DNA of 64,000 nucleotides from Candidatus Thorarchaeota archaeon (GTDB lineage: Archaea > Asgardarchaeota > Thorarchaeia > Thorarchaeales > Thorarchaeaceae). The stretch is taken from contig SHMX01000001.1 in assembly GCA_008080745.1 (NCBI GenBank), positions 62,001 to 126,000 of the forward strand, read 5' to 3'. How positions within the stretch are numbered: the stretch's first letter is position 1; each line of letters opens with the position of its first letter. A program made the translations under genes and the position numbers. Below the pieces are notes generated by a model. The model was given only the letters and a program-made list of their open reading frames with translations, was not told the DNA's origin and did no database searches. Below are positions 34,233 through 44,027 of the stretch, one piece after another.

Positions 34233-35594
34233 CTATGCGTAATAACCCATTGCGAGCATTGCGTCAGCAACTTTTAGGAAGCCTGCAATGTTAGCACCAA
34301 GTACGTAGTTACCCTTATCACCAAACATCTCTGCTGTATCGTATGCTGTTTGATGGATGTCAATCATGATCTGATGTAGACGCTGATCAACTTCTTCTCG
34401 GGTCCAGAAGTATCTCTGACTGTTCTGTGCCATCTCAAGACCAGAAACTGATACACCACCAGCATTGGCAGCTTTACCAGGACCGTAAAGGACTTTGGCC
34501 TTTTGGAATATTTCTACTGCTTCAGGTACACAAGGCATGTTTGCACCTTCACCAACGGCCATTACTCCATTGTCAACGAGTTTTTGTGCCTCTTTTGCAT
34601 CAACCTCGTTCTGGGTTGCACTGGGTAAAGCAACGTCACACTTTAAGCTCCAAGGACTACCTTCAGCTGAGTATTCAACACCTTCATAATTCTCGGCATA
34701 TTCCTTGATACGGCCACGTCGGACATTCTTCAAATCCATAATCCATGCGAGCTTATCACGGTCAATACCAGCGGGGTCATGAATCCAACCGCTAGAATCA
34801 CTCATAGCGATAACTTTTGCACCAAGGTCTAGACATTTCTCTGCTGCAAACTGTGCTACATTACCAGAACCAGAGATACAAACAATTTTGCCTTCCATCT
34901 CTTCATTCTTGGTCTTGAGCATCTCTTTGACAAAGTAGACACAACCATAACCGGTTGCCTCGGGTCTGATAAGAGACCCGCCATATGTGCGGCCTTTGCC
35001 AGTGAGAACACAGGTGCCATGAAGATTCGTAATCTTTCGGTATGCACCATACAGATAGCCTATCTCACGACCACCAACTCCAATGTCACCAGCAGGTACA
35101 TCGGTAAATTGGCCAATGTGTCTGTAGAGCTCGGACATGAAGCTGTAACAGAAATTACGTACTTCTTCGTCAGTCTTACCCTTTGGGTCGAAATCGGATC
35201 CACCCTTACCACCACCCATAGGTAGGCCAGTGAGACTGTTCTTGAAAATCTGCTCGAAACCGAGAAACTTCAGAACACCCTCATTTACGGTGGGATGAAA
35301 ACGGAGACCGCCCTTATAGGGTCCGATGGCTGAATTGAATTGGATTCGGTAACCACGGTTGACCTCAATCTTTTCGTCCTTGTTGACCCAAGGTACACGG
35401 AATTTGATGATCCTCTCAGGAACAGTAATTCGTTCTAGAATGGATTTTTCCTTGTATTTGGGGTACTTCTTAATTGCGGGCTCCAGTGATTCAAGAACCT
35501 CAAGAGCTGCTTGGTGAAACACCTTTTGCTCTGGATCCTTTTCGACTAGGGCGTTATACACATGCTCGATGTAACTATCCACTGATATCACCAA
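34233..35594 (-). CDS. gdhA: Glutamate dehydrogenase
   Basis: Interconverts 2-oxoglutarate plus ammonia and glutamate. Hexameric-type signature: GGLRFHPTVNEGVLKFLG, LPMGGGKGGSDFDPKGK with the active-site Lys, PAGDIGVGGREIGY, the Rossmann GSGNVAQFAAEKCLD (~residue 245), and the late NAGGVSVSGLEMAQNS. 453 aa matches bacterial/NADP-type enzymes rather than the ~420-aa archaeal thermophile type. No operon partner. Confidence 0.96.
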   Translation of the reverse strand: MVISVDSYIEHVYNALVEKDPEQKVFHQAALEVLESLEPAIKKYPKYKEKSILERITVPERIIKFRVPWVNKDEKIEVNRGYRIQFNSAIGPYKGGLRFHPTVNEGVLKFLGFEQIFKNSLTGLPMGGGKGGSDFDPKGKTDEEVRNFCYSFMSELYRHIGQFTDVPAGDIGVGGREIGYLYGAYRKITNLHGTCVLTGKGRTYGGSLIRPEATGYGCVYFVKEMLKTKNEEMEGKIVCISGSGNVAQFAAEKCLDLGAKVIAMSDSSGWIHDPAGIDRDKLAWIMDLKNVRRGRIKEYAENYEGVEYSAEGSPWSLKCDVALPSATQNEVDAKEAQKLVDNGVMAVGEGANMPCVPEAVEIFQKAKVLYGPGKAANAGGVSVSGLEMAQNSQRYFWTREEVDQRLHQIMIDIHQTAYDTAEMFGDKGNYVLGANIAGFLKVADAMLAMGYYA

Positions 35595-35757
35595 TATGCT
35601 GTGTTAGGCAAGCAAATCGCAAAGGAGCTTACACATAAATGAATCGGATTGGGATGAAATCAAAAATCAAGCAGTACATGGCGTAAATACACAATTAAAT
35701 AACTAATGGGGATTGAGATAGATAACATAAAGATACGTGAATATCGAGGCAGATTCT

Positions 35758-36402
35758 ATGCCAGTATTTGAACAAGAATGGATTTCCCCGATTTTAGAAG
35801 TCTACCGGAAAGAAAAGATAACTAACAACTACACAGTGCTATTGGGCTTGAATCCGCTAGGGCAGGCTCTTTGTAGAAAGATATACGAGAAGAACTTCTT
35901 TGAAACAGTATTGTTGTTTAATTCACCATCTTTTACATCTTGGAATAGATATCCAGCTGGTGTGAAACCACCAGTTATTCCAGTGCACGGTATGATAAGA
36001 GACGAGCTCATGATGATTTGGGGAGATGTAAGTATCAAGGATTACGAATGGCTTACAGATACATTGTTCTATATCCGTGGAAACATTCCTACTCGATTCA
36101 TAGTAGCATTTGTTGCTCACTCTGGACCAACTTCAGGTCAAGTTTTTTCAAAGAAAGGAGAACGATTACTAGAACGTCTAGAGATTCCAAGAGGAAGGTC
36201 TGAATATTATGACGGACTGACCGCACCACTAATCAGCGTAGCCAATGTTGCGAATCTTGACCCAGTGATATTCTATGTGGAAGACAGGTTAGATACGGAA
36301 CAGGTTATACAGATTGACGATGTAATAGTCACCCAAGGTGAGATTGACGCCGCAGAGCACCTCATGAATAGAGGATTTGATTTGCAATTAGCAGATCAGT
36401 AG
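35758..36402 (+). CDS. Hypothetical protein, possibly PAC2-like
   Basis: 214 residues with alternating strands and helices (TVLLGLNPLGQALCRKI, FIVAFVAHSGPTSG, APLISVANVANL). The opening LLGxxPxGxAL and a 'pretty location' strand pattern vaguely recall the PAC2 proteasome-chaperone family, but I cannot confirm it. The ATG at 35758 has GAGG 8 nt upstream; a GTG at 35737 is the alternative. Convergent with the next gene, three bases apart. Confidence 0.6.
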   Translation: MPVFEQEWISPILEVYRKEKITNNYTVLLGLNPLGQALCRKIYEKNFFETVLLFNSPSFTSWNRYPAGVKPPVIPVHGMIRDELMMIWGDVSIKDYEWLTDTLFYIRGNIPTRFIVAFVAHSGPTSGQVFSKKGERLLERLEIPRGRSEYYDGLTAPLISVANVANLDPVIFYVEDRLDTEQVIQIDDVIVTQGEIDAAEHLMNRGFDLQLADQ

Positions 36403-36405
36403 AAT

Positions 36406-37116
36406 CTATTCTGTCGATTCGTCATGCTCTGTTCGTCCGTATCCTACACGGTCACGGTCTCCAGAATAAGTCCGTTCTAAAGGATGGTCTGAGAGCTGGG
36501 AATCACATTCGGAACACATTAGAGCTCGAGTATCATTCACCATTACAATGCGGCCGCATGATATACAAGTCCAGAGTCCATTCTGTAACATGCGAGTCTT
36601 TCTATAGACCGTCTTCGCTAAGTCTCTAAGTTCTGAGGGGCAACTTTTTGAAACACCTACAATTCCATCAGCATTCCATCTACAGATAAGGGATACAAGA
36701 GATGTTGTCAATTCAATCATCCTAGAAGTAGTAGTATCAATATCTTCAGGGGGATCTGATTTTACGGTAAAGTCATCCTCAGAGATACTATAGAGCATCT
36801 CCAGATAAACAAAAAATGCAGGTACGGGATAATGATTACTTCCTTTAGATTCTACCATCTGTGCTAGAACTGCAGATATCATTAGTGTCTGAGAATAATC
36901 ATCTCGAAGAATTGAGTCGATTTCGTCAGCAATCTTCTTGGCATCCAAATCATAATTATTTGGATTCAGTCCCTTTTTTCTAGCTATTTTTCTAACAGAT
37001 GTGAGAAAATCTTGCCCATTCTGAATATCCCTATTTACCATTCTGGCAAGTGATTGATAATTAATACCAGAATCCTCTGCTAACTTATGAAGAAGGTCAC
37101 GGGCGGTTAGACTCAA
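36406..37116 (-). CDS. Hypothetical protein with C-terminal zinc ribbon
   Basis: Helical throughout residues 1-175, then WTCISCGRIV ... ALMCSECDSQL, a four-Cys zinc ribbon. No known family. The best start is a TTG at 37116 (SLTARDLLHKLAEDSG follows); the first in-frame ATG would lose 25 residues that look structured. AGGGG lies 13 nt upstream, which is rather far. Confidence 0.6.
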   Translation of the reverse strand: MSLTARDLLHKLAEDSGINYQSLARMVNRDIQNGQDFLTSVRKIARKKGLNPNNYDLDAKKIADEIDSILRDDYSQTLMISAVLAQMVESKGSNHYPVPAFFVYLEMLYSISEDDFTVKSDPPEDIDTTTSRMIELTTSLVSLICRWNADGIVGVSKSCPSELRDLAKTVYRKTRMLQNGLWTCISCGRIVMVNDTRALMCSECDSQLSDHPLERTYSGDRDRVGYGRTEHDESTE

Positions 37117-37296
37117 CAGGTATTCGAACCCCTGGTGGCATGTAGATTAGTAGTATAAGATACATTTTAGACTGTCTATTGAATCATAAAAGGTAAACTG
37201 TTTGGAGAATGACAAGGTCTGCTATTGTGGGTTATCCATCAGCAATATCTTTAGGCACCAGTGTTCTGTCAGACTACTGAAACAGGTTGAGATAGA

Positions 37297-37842
37297 ATGA
37301 TGCTTTCCGATGTGGATATTGAAAAAGCGATGGAACAAGGAGATATCAAAATTGAGCCATATGATAATGCACTTTTGGGGCCTTGTAGTATCGATTTAAC
37401 CTTGGATTCCATTTTTAGAATTTATAGTCCTGGTGCTCCAGTAGATATAAAATCCGATACACCTGTAGACCGAGATACCAAAGTGGTTGACACGGGAGAA
37501 GAACCTTTCATGATTCTGCCGGGACAATTCATCCTAGCCCAAACAAGAGAAAATATCTCAGTATCCCCAAAATATGCAGCTCTGTTGGAGGGCCGTTCAA
37601 GTGTCGCTCGATTAGGTATAATCGTTCATGCAGCGGGCTTGGTTAATCCTGGCACTGGAATAGATCGGCCAAGTAGACTAACTTTAGAGGTGTTTTGTGA
37701 AAACTTGAGCCCAGTTCTTCTATACCCAGGGATGAAAATTGTGCAGATAATGTTCGTACCACTAAGTAGTCCAGCAAAGACGGTCTATGACAAGAGAAAG
37801 AAGAGCCGATATGTAGGACAGCAGAGACCGGATGTGCGATAA
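37297..37842 (+). CDS. dcd: dCTP deaminase
   Basis: Makes dUTP (or, in bifunctional archaeal forms, dUMP) from dCTP. Seen: MLSDVDIEKAMEQGDIKIEP, LGPCSIDLTL, LEGRSSVARLGI with the substrate-binding Ser-Ser-Arg loop, HAAGLVNPGTGIDRP (normally DPGFxG in dUTPases), and FENLSPVLLYPGMKI-like strand ending in QIMF. 181 aa is normal. The C-terminal YVGQQRP is the mobile phosphate-binding tail. First gene of a likely run with the PRPP-synthase-like gene 51 bp downstream. Confidence 0.92.
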   Translation: MMLSDVDIEKAMEQGDIKIEPYDNALLGPCSIDLTLDSIFRIYSPGAPVDIKSDTPVDRDTKVVDTGEEPFMILPGQFILAQTRENISVSPKYAALLEGRSSVARLGIIVHAAGLVNPGTGIDRPSRLTLEVFCENLSPVLLYPGMKIVQIMFVPLSSPAKTVYDKRKKSRYVGQQRPDVR

Positions 37843-37893
37843 AACAGTAAGTCTATTTAGGGGAAGTATCTGGCGAGAACTCGGCGGTCGTAT

Positions 37894-38880
37894 ATGAAAG
37901 ACTACGATGTCATTCTTGCAAGTGGTGCTGAACACCTAAAAGCTCGCTTTGAGAGTTTTGGATACAGAGTGTATACCTGCGAACAGAATTACGATGAGAG
38001 AAGGATTTTCCCCAATGCAGACATCTATACTCGGATTTCAAATGTTGCGGAACTATCCAACAGAAGAGTCATAGTAATCCAAAGTTGTACTGGAGCGGGG
38101 CCTGCAGAGAGTGAAAGATTCACCACCGCAGATCGCGTTATTGAACTCATGCTACTTTTAGACCTTCTTAATAGACCTGTTGAAGTCGAAAAAGTGGGTC
38201 ATAAACAATATCAAGAAGAGGCCCTCCCTCCACCATCAAAAGTAGAAGTAGTCCTTACATTCCAGCCTTTTGCCTTACAAGATAAATCATTCATGACAGG
38301 AGAAGCTGTATCAGGAAGATGGTCAATGGAAACCATTGCTAAAATGTGTAATAAAATCTGGGTTGTAAACCCACATGCAACAGACCATTTGCCCTGGGTA
38401 GAAAGACTCCGGGAACGAGGTCTTTACGAGGTGATTGATATTATACCGGATCTAATCAAGTTCGCCGCCAGGCAATTTGGATTCGAGGAGTATGGTGTTA
38501 TCACTCCAGACGAGGGTGCACAACTAAGGTATGATATTGAAGGATTTGGAAAGAGCCGTACTAATTCGTACTGTGTGGAAATGCACGGAGAAGTTGATAC
38601 CGATTGCAAGAATATCATCGTGATTGATGACTTGACCAAGAGTGGTAGTACTTTACTGAAAGCATCTGAAAGACTAATTGAACAGGGTGTTGAAAATGTT
38701 GGAATGGCTGTTGCACATGTCCTTCCGCTTATTGAAATAGGAGAAGAAAAACTGGAATCTCTGGTCGCAAAGAGTCATGGAAGAATTGTTACATCAAATA
38801 CAATAAGAACAAATGTGTTCTGTGAGATGAATCCAACACATACCTACAACATTGTAGATACCCTGATAAACTGCCTTTAA
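37894..38880 (+). CDS. Ribose-phosphate pyrophosphokinase-like phosphoribosyltransferase
   Basis: The PRPP-binding loop IIVIDDLTKSGSTLLKA near residue 240 and the N-terminal VIVIQSCTGAGPAESERF/ DLLNRPVEV layout fit the PRPP-synthase family (ATP + ribose 5-phosphate to PRPP). The sequence is divergent: the flexible loop lacks the usual KxR catalytic pattern in an obvious form, so it may be a PRPP-synthase paralogue. A His in GKSRTNSYCVEMHGE lies before the loop. Neighbouring dcd and a uridine phosphorylase suggest nucleotide metabolism. Confidence 0.75.
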   Translation: MKDYDVILASGAEHLKARFESFGYRVYTCEQNYDERRIFPNADIYTRISNVAELSNRRVIVIQSCTGAGPAESERFTTADRVIELMLLLDLLNRPVEVEKVGHKQYQEEALPPPSKVEVVLTFQPFALQDKSFMTGEAVSGRWSMETIAKMCNKIWVVNPHATDHLPWVERLRERGLYEVIDIIPDLIKFAARQFGFEEYGVITPDEGAQLRYDIEGFGKSRTNSYCVEMHGEVDTDCKNIIVIDDLTKSGSTLLKASERLIEQGVENVGMAVAHVLPLIEIGEEKLESLVAKSHGRIVTSNTIRTNVFCEMNPTHTYNIVDTLINCL

Positions 38881-38906
38881 GAAAGGAAAAGTTATGGACA
38901 AGTCCA

Positions 38907-39131
38907 CTAACTGAAGTATGATTCAGCCTTGGACTTGCCGATCCATGTTTTAGTAGTATAACGCTCTACGAGATCACGGGCCTCGAGAGATTGAAGTGCT
39001 TGAACCACTTTATTCTGGTCACAATCAATGTGCTTCTTTTTCAAGATGCGAGTAATAGCTGCTGGTCTATGACTATCATTGAGTATGATTCGAAGAACTT
39101 CTAGTTCAAGTTCAGTAATATCTTCGCTCAT
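38907..39131 (-). CDS. Small winged-helix protein
   Basis: 74 residues forming one winged helix: ITELELEVLRIIL, then HRPAAITRILKKKHIDCDQNKVVQALQSLEARDLVERYT. Probably a DNA-binding regulator. ATG at 39131 preferred to TTG at 39140. Stands alone between two rightward genes. Confidence 0.7.
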   Translation of the reverse strand: MSEDITELELEVLRIILNDSHRPAAITRILKKKHIDCDQNKVVQALQSLEARDLVERYTTKTWIGKSKAESYFS

Positions 39132-39266
39132 TGTCAACACTTTGTGGGCCCTTCGTTTGAATCTTTTAAGATTATCTCTATATCATTGAAATGACATGGA
39201 GGAGTAATGTAAAGATGTTTCGAAACCTTTTTACAAACGACTAACGAGAACGAGTCGGTCTGTCTT

Positions 39267-40019
39267 ATGGGAAAAGAAACCGAATATCACATAGGGATTG
39301 CTAAAGGAGAGATACCAGAATACGTCTTACTTCCAGGAGATCCCAAAAGAGCAAAAGCAATTGCTGAACGTTTTTTCGATAATCCTGAGCTGATAGCTGA
39401 TAAACGGGAATATTTGAGCTATAAAGGTACATACCAAGGATTGCCTGTTGCAGTCTGTTCAACTGGAATTGGATGCCCTTCTGCTGCCATCGCAATTGAA
39501 GAGCTGATACATGTAGGATGTCACACGTTTATACGAGTTGGAACTGCAGGTGCAATCAATAATTCTCTTACAGCTGGAGACCTTGTGATTATCACTGGAT
39601 CGGTTAGAGATGATGGAACCTCAAAACAGTATGTACCTGTAGAATTTCCCGCCATCGCAAATCCATTGGTGGTTTCTAAATTAGAACAAGCAGCGAAGAA
39701 ATATACAGACCGATATTTCTTAGGAATTGGTCATAGTAAAGATGCATTCTATAGCGAATATCCTGATAAAGTGGCAGACCCCGACACTACCGAAAAGAAA
39801 TGGGAGATGATGCGTAATAGTGGTGTGCTTGCTACAGAAATGGAAGCAGCAACATTGTTTGTTATAGGTCATCTTAGAGGTGTCCGTGTTGGAAGTATCT
39901 GTGTAATTGTAGGTGAACCGATAGAAAAAGAGGCCAAAATTATTGGAAAACCAGATTTGGGCCCCTTAATTCATACCGCATTAGATTCCTTTGTTGCACT
40001 CCAAGATTCACCAGACTAA
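39267..40019 (+). CDS. Uridine/purine nucleoside phosphorylase
   Basis: Splits nucleosides with phosphate. PNP/UDP family signature: YVLLPGDPKRAKAIAERF, STGIGCPSAAIAIEEL, FIRVGTAGAIN, ATEMEAATLFVIG (ribose-contacting Glu-Met-Glu). The opening HIGIAKGEIPEYVLLPGDP favours uridine phosphorylase. 250 aa is normal. The stop overlaps the convergent HhH membrane gene by four bases. Confidence 0.92.
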   Translation: MGKETEYHIGIAKGEIPEYVLLPGDPKRAKAIAERFFDNPELIADKREYLSYKGTYQGLPVAVCSTGIGCPSAAIAIEELIHVGCHTFIRVGTAGAINNSLTAGDLVIITGSVRDDGTSKQYVPVEFPAIANPLVVSKLEQAAKKYTDRYFLGIGHSKDAFYSEYPDKVADPDTTEKKWEMMRNSGVLATEMEAATLFVIGHLRGVRVGSICVIVGEPIEKEAKIIGKPDLGPLIHTALDSFVALQDSPD

Positions 40020-40807
40020 AGTCCACCAAAGAAAGCTTTCTTCTGAACTTTGAGTTGGAGATCCTCTGCAGATTTCCTATCAATTCCAAGAGCAGTTGCC
40101 AGTTTTTCAGGACTCGCAGCGATTACTTCTGTAACAGATGAATATCCTGCACCTAATAGAGCATCAATCGAAGCTCCACCAACACCCAATTCATTGAGAG
40201 TGCTTCGTAATTCGGAGATACTCTCTTCATCAGCTTTGGGAGGGGACACATCAGGCATAGCCTCCTCTATTGAAACGGGCTCTTCGTCTGCTTTGGTTTT
40301 CTTTGGTTTACTCTTCTTTGGTGTTGAAATTGAATGCTCAAGGATGAATGAAGGTCGGAGAATAATCAGTCCAACAATAAGCATGACAACCAATATTGGA
40401 ATTAGTAAAGTACTACCCATATCCACACCTACGACTGACCCTCCAGGACCAGCTGCAGGTAGGGCGTTATCTACACCAGTTGTCAACACTTCAACAACGG
40501 ATGTACCTGTAATTTCGGATGCAAATAAGAACCACATAGGACTGAACAATGCAAGCCCGCCAATTTCGAATAGAAGAAATTCCCGAAATAGCGACCGTTG
40601 TATTGCAAATGTCAATATTAGTGGAACGACCAAGATCATGACAGAAATTATGGTCCATAAGAGAAATAGACCCCAGATACTTTGTAATACTGCATAATCG
40701 GTTATTCCATAACCAAGCAATTTGATTACTGCATATCCCATAAACACAATTCCAGATAGAATGAATCCAATAATAATACCAAGAGCATATCGCATTGTTT
40801 TGCTCAC
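40016..40807 (-). CDS. Membrane protein with C-terminal helix-hairpin-helix domain
   Basis: Four membrane helices in residues 1-150 (IIIGFILSGIVFMGYAVI, GLFLLWTIISVMILVV, LLIPILVVMLIVGLIIL), a charged linker, and a final ~60-residue HhH pair (LGVGGASIDALLGAGYSSV, ASPEKLATALGIDRKSAEDL) of the RadA N-terminal kind. A nucleic-acid-binding domain on a membrane anchor is unusual; the HhH may instead bind protein. Same HhH type as the S25e fusion at 10.3 kb. Confidence 0.7.
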   Translation of the reverse strand: MSKTMRYALGIIIGFILSGIVFMGYAVIKLLGYGITDYAVLQSIWGLFLLWTIISVMILVVPLILTFAIQRSLFREFLLFEIGGLALFSPMWFLFASEITGTSVVEVLTTGVDNALPAAGPGGSVVGVDMGSTLLIPILVVMLIVGLIILRPSFILEHSISTPKKSKPKKTKADEEPVSIEEAMPDVSPPKADEESISELRSTLNELGVGGASIDALLGAGYSSVTEVIAASPEKLATALGIDRKSAEDLQLKVQKKAFFGGL

Positions 40808-40914
40808 CTACATAAGATTAGGACGTACAATCAATAGGAAATCTGGTTTAAAGATGTTTTGAGAACATGTATCTAACATGCAACATACTTATGAGATAGG
40901 AAAATTTCCGCTAG

Positions 40915-42003
40915 GTGGCGAATCCTTTGAAACCGTTTATCGTTGTTGGCACAAGACCAGAGATTGTAAAGATGACACCAATAGTACATGAATATGAGAA
41001 TAGGGGCATCGATTATCTACTTCTTCATACTGGTCAACATTATTCAAAGTTCATGAGTGGATCGTTTTTCGAGGACATGGATCTTCGTCAGCCGGATATC
41101 AATTTAGAAATTGGTTCAGGAACCCATTCTGAGCAAACTGCTAAGGCTCTCATAGGTATAGAGAAAGAGCTCATCAAATATAGGCCATCAGTGGTTTTGG
41201 TTCAAGGGGACACCAATGCGGTACTATCAGCCGCTCTGGCGGCGATAAAATTAGGAATCCCAGTAGGTCATGTTGAGGCAGGACTACGAAGCTACGACAA
41301 AAGAATGCCAGAGGAACATAATCGGAGGCTAACAGACCACGCATCGGATTATCTATTTGCTCCCACAGAGAAATCAGCAAATATTCTTCGAAACGAAAAT
41401 GTGTGGGGAGAAATATACATTACAGGAAACACAGTTATCGATGCACTTGAATCAAGGATTCCCATTGCCTTGAAAAGAGAGAGCCCACTTGACCATCTAG
41501 ACCTTGAAGATTATGCTTTGCTCACACTCCATCGAGCGGAAAATGTTGATGATAGACAAACACTAACCAATCTGATAAGAGGTCTATTATCTTTAGATGA
41601 ACAAATAGTATTTCCAGCACATCCAAGAACTGTGAACCGACTGAAATCTTTTGGACTTGACAAAGAGATTGAAAGTGATGGAAGTTTCAGAATTATTGAA
41701 CCCGTACCATATCTCGATTTTCTGAGAATCATAGTTGATTGTAAATACATTATGACAGACTCTGGAGGAATTCAAGAGGAGGCCACGGCACCCTCAATTA
41801 ATAAAAGAGTCTTTGTTCTGAGAACATCCACAGAGAGACCGGAGGCTGTCGAATCCGGTCATGCAACACTTGTAGGAGTCAATCCGTCTGAGTTTGTACC
41901 AATGATTCGAGAAGCAATTTCAGAGGGGCTTGATAAACAGAGAATGTGTCCGTATGGCGAGGGTAATGCTGCAAGGAAAATTGTGGATATTTTGGAAAAC
42001 TAG
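40915..42003 (+). CDS. wecB: UDP-N-acetylglucosamine 2-epimerase (non-hydrolysing)
   Basis: Makes UDP-ManNAc for surface glycans. Seen: FIVVGTRPEIVKMTP, LLHTGQHYS, VLVQGDTNAVLSAALAA, GHVEAGLRS, MPEEHNRRLTDHASD, LTLHRAENVD and DSGGIQEEA. 362 aa is typical. The start codon is GTG. Fits with the GlmU-like enzyme at 11.3 kb supplying UDP-GlcNAc. Confidence 0.95.
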   Translation: MANPLKPFIVVGTRPEIVKMTPIVHEYENRGIDYLLLHTGQHYSKFMSGSFFEDMDLRQPDINLEIGSGTHSEQTAKALIGIEKELIKYRPSVVLVQGDTNAVLSAALAAIKLGIPVGHVEAGLRSYDKRMPEEHNRRLTDHASDYLFAPTEKSANILRNENVWGEIYITGNTVIDALESRIPIALKRESPLDHLDLEDYALLTLHRAENVDDRQTLTNLIRGLLSLDEQIVFPAHPRTVNRLKSFGLDKEIESDGSFRIIEPVPYLDFLRIIVDCKYIMTDSGGIQEEATAPSINKRVFVLRTSTERPEAVESGHATLVGVNPSEFVPMIREAISEGLDKQRMCPYGEGNAARKIVDILEN

Positions 42004-42070
42004 GTACAGTTCGACATTTTTATTTTACCCAAGATATAGAATTGAAATCCCTTGGAAGAGGAAATGACTC

Positions 42071-42856
42071 ATGATAAGAATTTGTTTGGCAAACGATGAT
42101 GGTCCAGAAGGAAGAGGATTAGAAGTACTTGCAGACAACCTCTCAGAATTAGGTGAGGTGATTGTTGTTGTGCCAGATCAGCAGAGAAGTGGTTCGGGTA
42201 AGAGTATGACTCTAAACCATCCTTTGAGAATAACTGAAACAAAGACTAATTCAGGACTTACAATGCTAAAACATAGTGGAAAGCCCGCAGACTCTGTAGT
42301 TATTGCTACTTCCTTCTTTGATGATATAGATATCTTTGTAGCGGGAATTAATGCAGGTGCTAATCTAGGTTATCAAAGCATGATGACAAGTGGAACAGTT
42401 GGAATTGCAATGGAAGCAGCCATTCTCGGGTATCCATCTGTGGCTGTGTCAATGGCAGTCAATCCCAATGAATGGTTTGATAATCATGCTACAAATAGAG
42501 ATTATGCGGAAATGAGCAAGATTGCCACATGTATCATAAAAGGAGTAATCGATAATGGTCTTCCTGAAGGTATAGACGCGCTTAACATTAATTTTCCTTT
42601 GAGCCTAAACGATAATCCAGAAATAATCGCCGCAAAACCAGTACGATTGAGAATGAGTAATTCTCTCGAGCAAAGAACAGATCCAAATCAATCCACATAC
42701 TATTGGATTGATGGTAAATTCCAAGATATACCCGAAAGAACAGATGCTTACATAGTATTAGTGGAGTCAAATATTTCCGTTTCACCAATTGTTATTGAAA
42801 CTGTTAAAGATGAAGAGGTTGAAAGGGTCAAAGGTTTCCTTGACTTATTGACCTAA
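42071..42856 (+). CDS. surE: 5'-nucleotidase SurE
   Basis: Dephosphorylates nucleoside monophosphates. The SurE metal motif LANDDGPEGRGLEVLAD opens the protein, followed by VVVPDQQRSGSGKSMTL, SGKPADSVVIA, AGINAGANLGYQSMMTSGTVGIAMEA. 261 aa is standard. It lies 68 bp downstream of wecB. The 3' end overlaps the convergent HypE-like gene by 29 bp. Confidence 0.95.
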   Translation: MIRICLANDDGPEGRGLEVLADNLSELGEVIVVVPDQQRSGSGKSMTLNHPLRITETKTNSGLTMLKHSGKPADSVVIATSFFDDIDIFVAGINAGANLGYQSMMTSGTVGIAMEAAILGYPSVAVSMAVNPNEWFDNHATNRDYAEMSKIATCIIKGVIDNGLPEGIDALNINFPLSLNDNPEIIAAKPVRLRMSNSLEQRTDPNQSTYYWIDGKFQDIPERTDAYIVLVESNISVSPIVIETVKDEEVERVKGFLDLLT

Positions 42857-43844
42857 GGGCGTTCCACAAGGCATCGTTTGTGGGGCGTGGAAGCAGTTCC
42901 TTCTGGCCATTTCGCAAGATAACACGTTTGTTCTCTTTTTTCGTGAAGTGTCCTATCTTAGTTGAGGATATATTTACCGATTTGAGAGCATCTAAAACAT
43001 CTTCTGCAGTCCCCTTCTCACAGGAAATCAGCATGCAGCCACTACTTATCAAATGAAGAGCTTCAATATCCAACAGTCTACAAATCTCTATTGTAGAAGG
43101 ATGAATTGGAATTGACTTGGCATCTATAACAACACCCAATTCACTAGCGTCACATATCTCATGGATTCCATTAGCTATACCCCCCTCTGTAGGATCATGC
43201 ATAGCGCTAACATAACCGGTCTGAAAAGCATGTACTCCCTCCTTTACGACACTTATCTGCTCTTTGAGTGCTTTTGCATCTTCAACAAGCTGCTTATCAA
43301 GTTGAGATTCAAGATAAGATTCACCCTCGGTGGCAATAATAGCTGTTCCTTCCAATCCTGCATATTTTGTGAGAAGTAGCTCATCACCAATCTTAGCTCC
43401 AGCAGTAGTGACATATTGGTCTTTTTTGGTAATTCCCATCATAAAACCAGCAATTATAGGACGATTGATTCCTTCTGTAACTTCAGTATGTCCACCAACA
43501 ACAGCTATATCTAACGAATTTGCTGCGGAATCAATTTGTTTCATGATTCTTACGAGAGTATGCTCATCTGTGCCATAGGGCAAAAGGATTGAAGAAAGAA
43601 ACCAAGAAGGAGGTACACCAAAAGTAGCGATATCATTGGCATTAATATGAACAGCTAACCAACCAATATCAGAAATAGATCCTGTAATTGGATCTGTAGC
43701 TGCAACCAATACATGGTCTCCGATTTTAATGAGCGAGGCATCTTCGCCCAAACCAGGCCCAAGAATGACTGAGGAATTTGATTTCCCTAAATGCGAAAAG
43801 ACATATTTAGCAAGTATATCAGGTGGAACTTTCCCGGGCTGCAA
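42828..43844 (-). CDS. AIR-synthase-related protein (HypE/ThiL-like)
   Basis: PurM-fold enzyme: GPGLGEDASLIKIGDHVLVAATDPI (metal/ATP-binding Asp motif), WLAVHINANDIATFGVPPSW, VVGGHTEVTE, and the closing GCMLISCEKG. These match the archaeal AIR-synthase family annotated as HypE-like or thiamine-phosphate-kinase-like, 338 aa. It lacks the C-terminal Cys of true HypE (the ending is SISQGNL), so it is probably not the hydrogenase cyanide-maturation protein. Substrate unknown. Confidence 0.8.
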   Translation of the reverse strand: MQPGKVPPDILAKYVFSHLGKSNSSVILGPGLGEDASLIKIGDHVLVAATDPITGSISDIGWLAVHINANDIATFGVPPSWFLSSILLPYGTDEHTLVRIMKQIDSAANSLDIAVVGGHTEVTEGINRPIIAGFMMGITKKDQYVTTAGAKIGDELLLTKYAGLEGTAIIATEGESYLESQLDKQLVEDAKALKEQISVVKEGVHAFQTGYVSAMHDPTEGGIANGIHEICDASELGVVIDAKSIPIHPSTIEICRLLDIEALHLISSGCMLISCEKGTAEDVLDALKSVNISSTKIGHFTKKENKRVILRNGQKELLPRPTNDALWNALRSISQGNL

Positions 43845-44027
43845 TTATTCTCCCTCTTTTCAGATAGTGCGCACCAGCCTTGTCCCTGATGTATGAAAAG
43901 TAATTTCATAGAAACCCATACGGGACTCTCCATACTCACTATGACACCAGGATGGTCAGACGTGATGCGCAATATCTCCTACGATGGTAGGTTAATATAA
44001 TCATCGAGCTGGCAATAAAGGAGATTC

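Noticed and set aside
37100-37140. tRNA T-arm-like GGGTTCGAAT
   Set aside because: Stem does not close with a 7-nt loop, and no other tRNA arms are found; it lies at the TTG start of a gene.
42828-43844. True HypE of hydrogenase maturation
   Set aside because: The essential C-terminal Cys is absent and no hyp genes are nearby.
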